This document shows, in pieces, positions 6,387-6,775 of a stretch of 6,775 nt of DNA (the first letter of the stretch is position 1; each line of letters starts with the position of its first letter). The stretch is from Campylobacterales bacterium (GTDB taxonomy: Bacteria; Campylobacterota; Campylobacteria; Campylobacterales; JALSKU01): the NCBI GenBank assembly GCA_027038335.1, contig JALVWI010000295.1, forward strand, positions 1 through 6,775. Direction: 5' to 3'. Below the pieces are notes generated by a model that saw nothing but the letters and a program-made list of their open reading frames with translations, was not told where the DNA came from and did not search any database. Made by a program: the position numbers and the translations under genes.

Positions 6387-6410
6387 CCTAAATCCTAAAT
6401 CCTAAAACCT
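6387..6410 (-). repeat. Right heptamer array (CCTAAAT), inverted relative to the left array
   Basis: CCTAAAT, CCTAAAT and CCTAAAA stand in tandem at 6387-6407, followed by CCT. On the minus strand this reads AGGATTT-like heptamers, so it is a diverged inverted counterpart of the left array 30 bp away. The two could pair into an imperfect stem of about 24 positions with several mismatches. There is no T run after it, so termination of dctM here would be weak or need Rho. Confidence 0.8.
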
Positions 6411-6429
6411 GCCTACTATCATAATTTTA

Positions 6430-6438
6430 TGCTATAAT
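6430..6438 (+). promoter_or_regulatory. Extended -10 promoter of the Uma2-family gene
   Basis: TGCTATAAT is an exact extended -10. A start near 6445 gives a leader of about 28 bases that includes AAGGAG at 6462-6467. No good -35 is seen. It makes the downstream gene independent of the TRAP operon. Confidence 0.65.
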
Positions 6439-6472
6439 ACCCTAATCATGAGTTACGAATTAAGGAGTTCTC

Positions 6473-6775
6473 TTGAAACCACTTGATAAAAACTTTTTTA
6501 CTTATGAGGATTATAAAAATTGGGAAGGAAGGTGGGAGCTAATTGACGGAAAAGCTTATGATATGTCCCCGGCACCCTACCCTAGACATCAAAGGGTTAT
6601 ACTAAAAATTGCTAAAATAATGATGGATAGTTTTGAATGTAAAAACTGTGAAATATATATCTCTCCAATTGATTGGAAGTTAGATAATATAAATGTTGTC
6701 CAACCCGATATCGCTATATTCTGCGAAGATCCAAAAGAGCAATACTTTTCAAAAACCCCACCGCTTATAGTAGAA
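6473..6775 (+). CDS. Uma2-family (DUF820) putative nuclease, 3' end outside the window
   Basis: Partial gene: 101 codons are visible and the frame is open at the window edge. The TTG start is chosen because AAGGAG at 6462-6467 sits 5 bases before it and the family similarity starts right away. The protein matches the Uma2/DUF820 family, which has a PD-(D/E)xK nuclease-like fold: a Tyr/Trp-rich start (TYEDYKNWEGRWELIDGKAY, 10-29), Pro-rich MSPAPYPRHQRV (31-42) with His39, VVQPDIAIF (75-83) with the likely catalytic Asp79, and PPLIVE (96-101) ending at the likely second acidic residue Glu101. Complete members are usually about 180-200 residues, so roughly half is present. The biological role of the family is poorly known; nuclease activity is predicted from the fold. 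Its own promoter and the repeat-filled gap before it suggest it is not part of the transporter module. Confidence 0.85.
   Translation, partial: MKPLDKNFFTYEDYKNWEGRWELIDGKAYDMSPAPYPRHQRVILKIAKIMMDSFECKNCEIYISPIDWKLDNINVVQPDIAIFCEDPKEQYFSKTPPLIVE

Noticed and set aside
6331..6410. CRISPR array
   Set aside because: The units are 7 or 14 bp with no spacers, and no cas gene is near.
6448..6486. Twelve-codon ATG frame overlapping the start of the Uma2 gene
   Set aside because: It has no ribosome binding site and overlaps the well-supported TTG start with AAGGAG; it is most likely chance.

Overview
The window reads as a low-GC, AT-rich genome of the phylum Campylobacterota (Epsilonproteobacteria). 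The reasons are the lysine- and isoleucine-rich proteins, the A/U-rich third codon positions, a histidine kinase whose H-box region reads GEMISNIAHQWRQPL (a form very common in that phylum), and promoters with a good -10 but little or no -35. The genus cannot be fixed from this sequence; a Sulfurimonas-, Arcobacter- or Sulfurospirillum-like organism would fit. No rRNA, tRNA, CRISPR array, insertion sequence or prophage gene is visible.

Layout: (1) 30-626 (+), a small lipoprotein of unknown function with a very basic C-terminal region, ended by a factor-independent terminator at 729-760. (2) 741-2309 (-), a membrane histidine kinase with a periplasmic Cache-type sensor domain. (3) 2310-2410, a divergent promoter region. 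(4) 2411-3088 (+), an OmpR/PhoB-type response regulator. (5) 3089-3219, an extremely AT-rich control region with six in-register 11-bp units. (6) 3220-6327 (+), a complete TRAP transporter operon dctP-dctQ-dctM, packed with 8-bp and 1-bp gaps. (7) 6328-6472, two oppositely oriented heptamer repeat arrays followed by an extended -10 promoter. (8) 6473 to the window end (+), the first half of a Uma2-family (DUF820) gene starting at TTG.

The core is a sense-and-import module. The kinase probably detects an extracellular carboxylate through its Cache domain and phosphorylates the response regulator at Asp61. The regulator probably binds the phased 11-bp sites in front of dctP and controls the TRAP importer: DctP binds the solute in the periplasm, and DctQ and DctM move it across the inner membrane with an ion gradient. 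The substrate is most likely a C4-dicarboxylate by family resemblance, but this is not proven by sequence. Classical DctB/DctD systems use an NtrC-type regulator with sigma-54; here the regulator is of the OmpR type and no -24/-12 site is seen.

The points most worth following up are the phased 11-bp array at 3132-3197, the roughly 100-residue charged coiled-coil tail on DctQ, a possible shared regulator box in the kinase/regulator intergenic region, and the paired heptamer arrays between dctM and the Uma2 gene.
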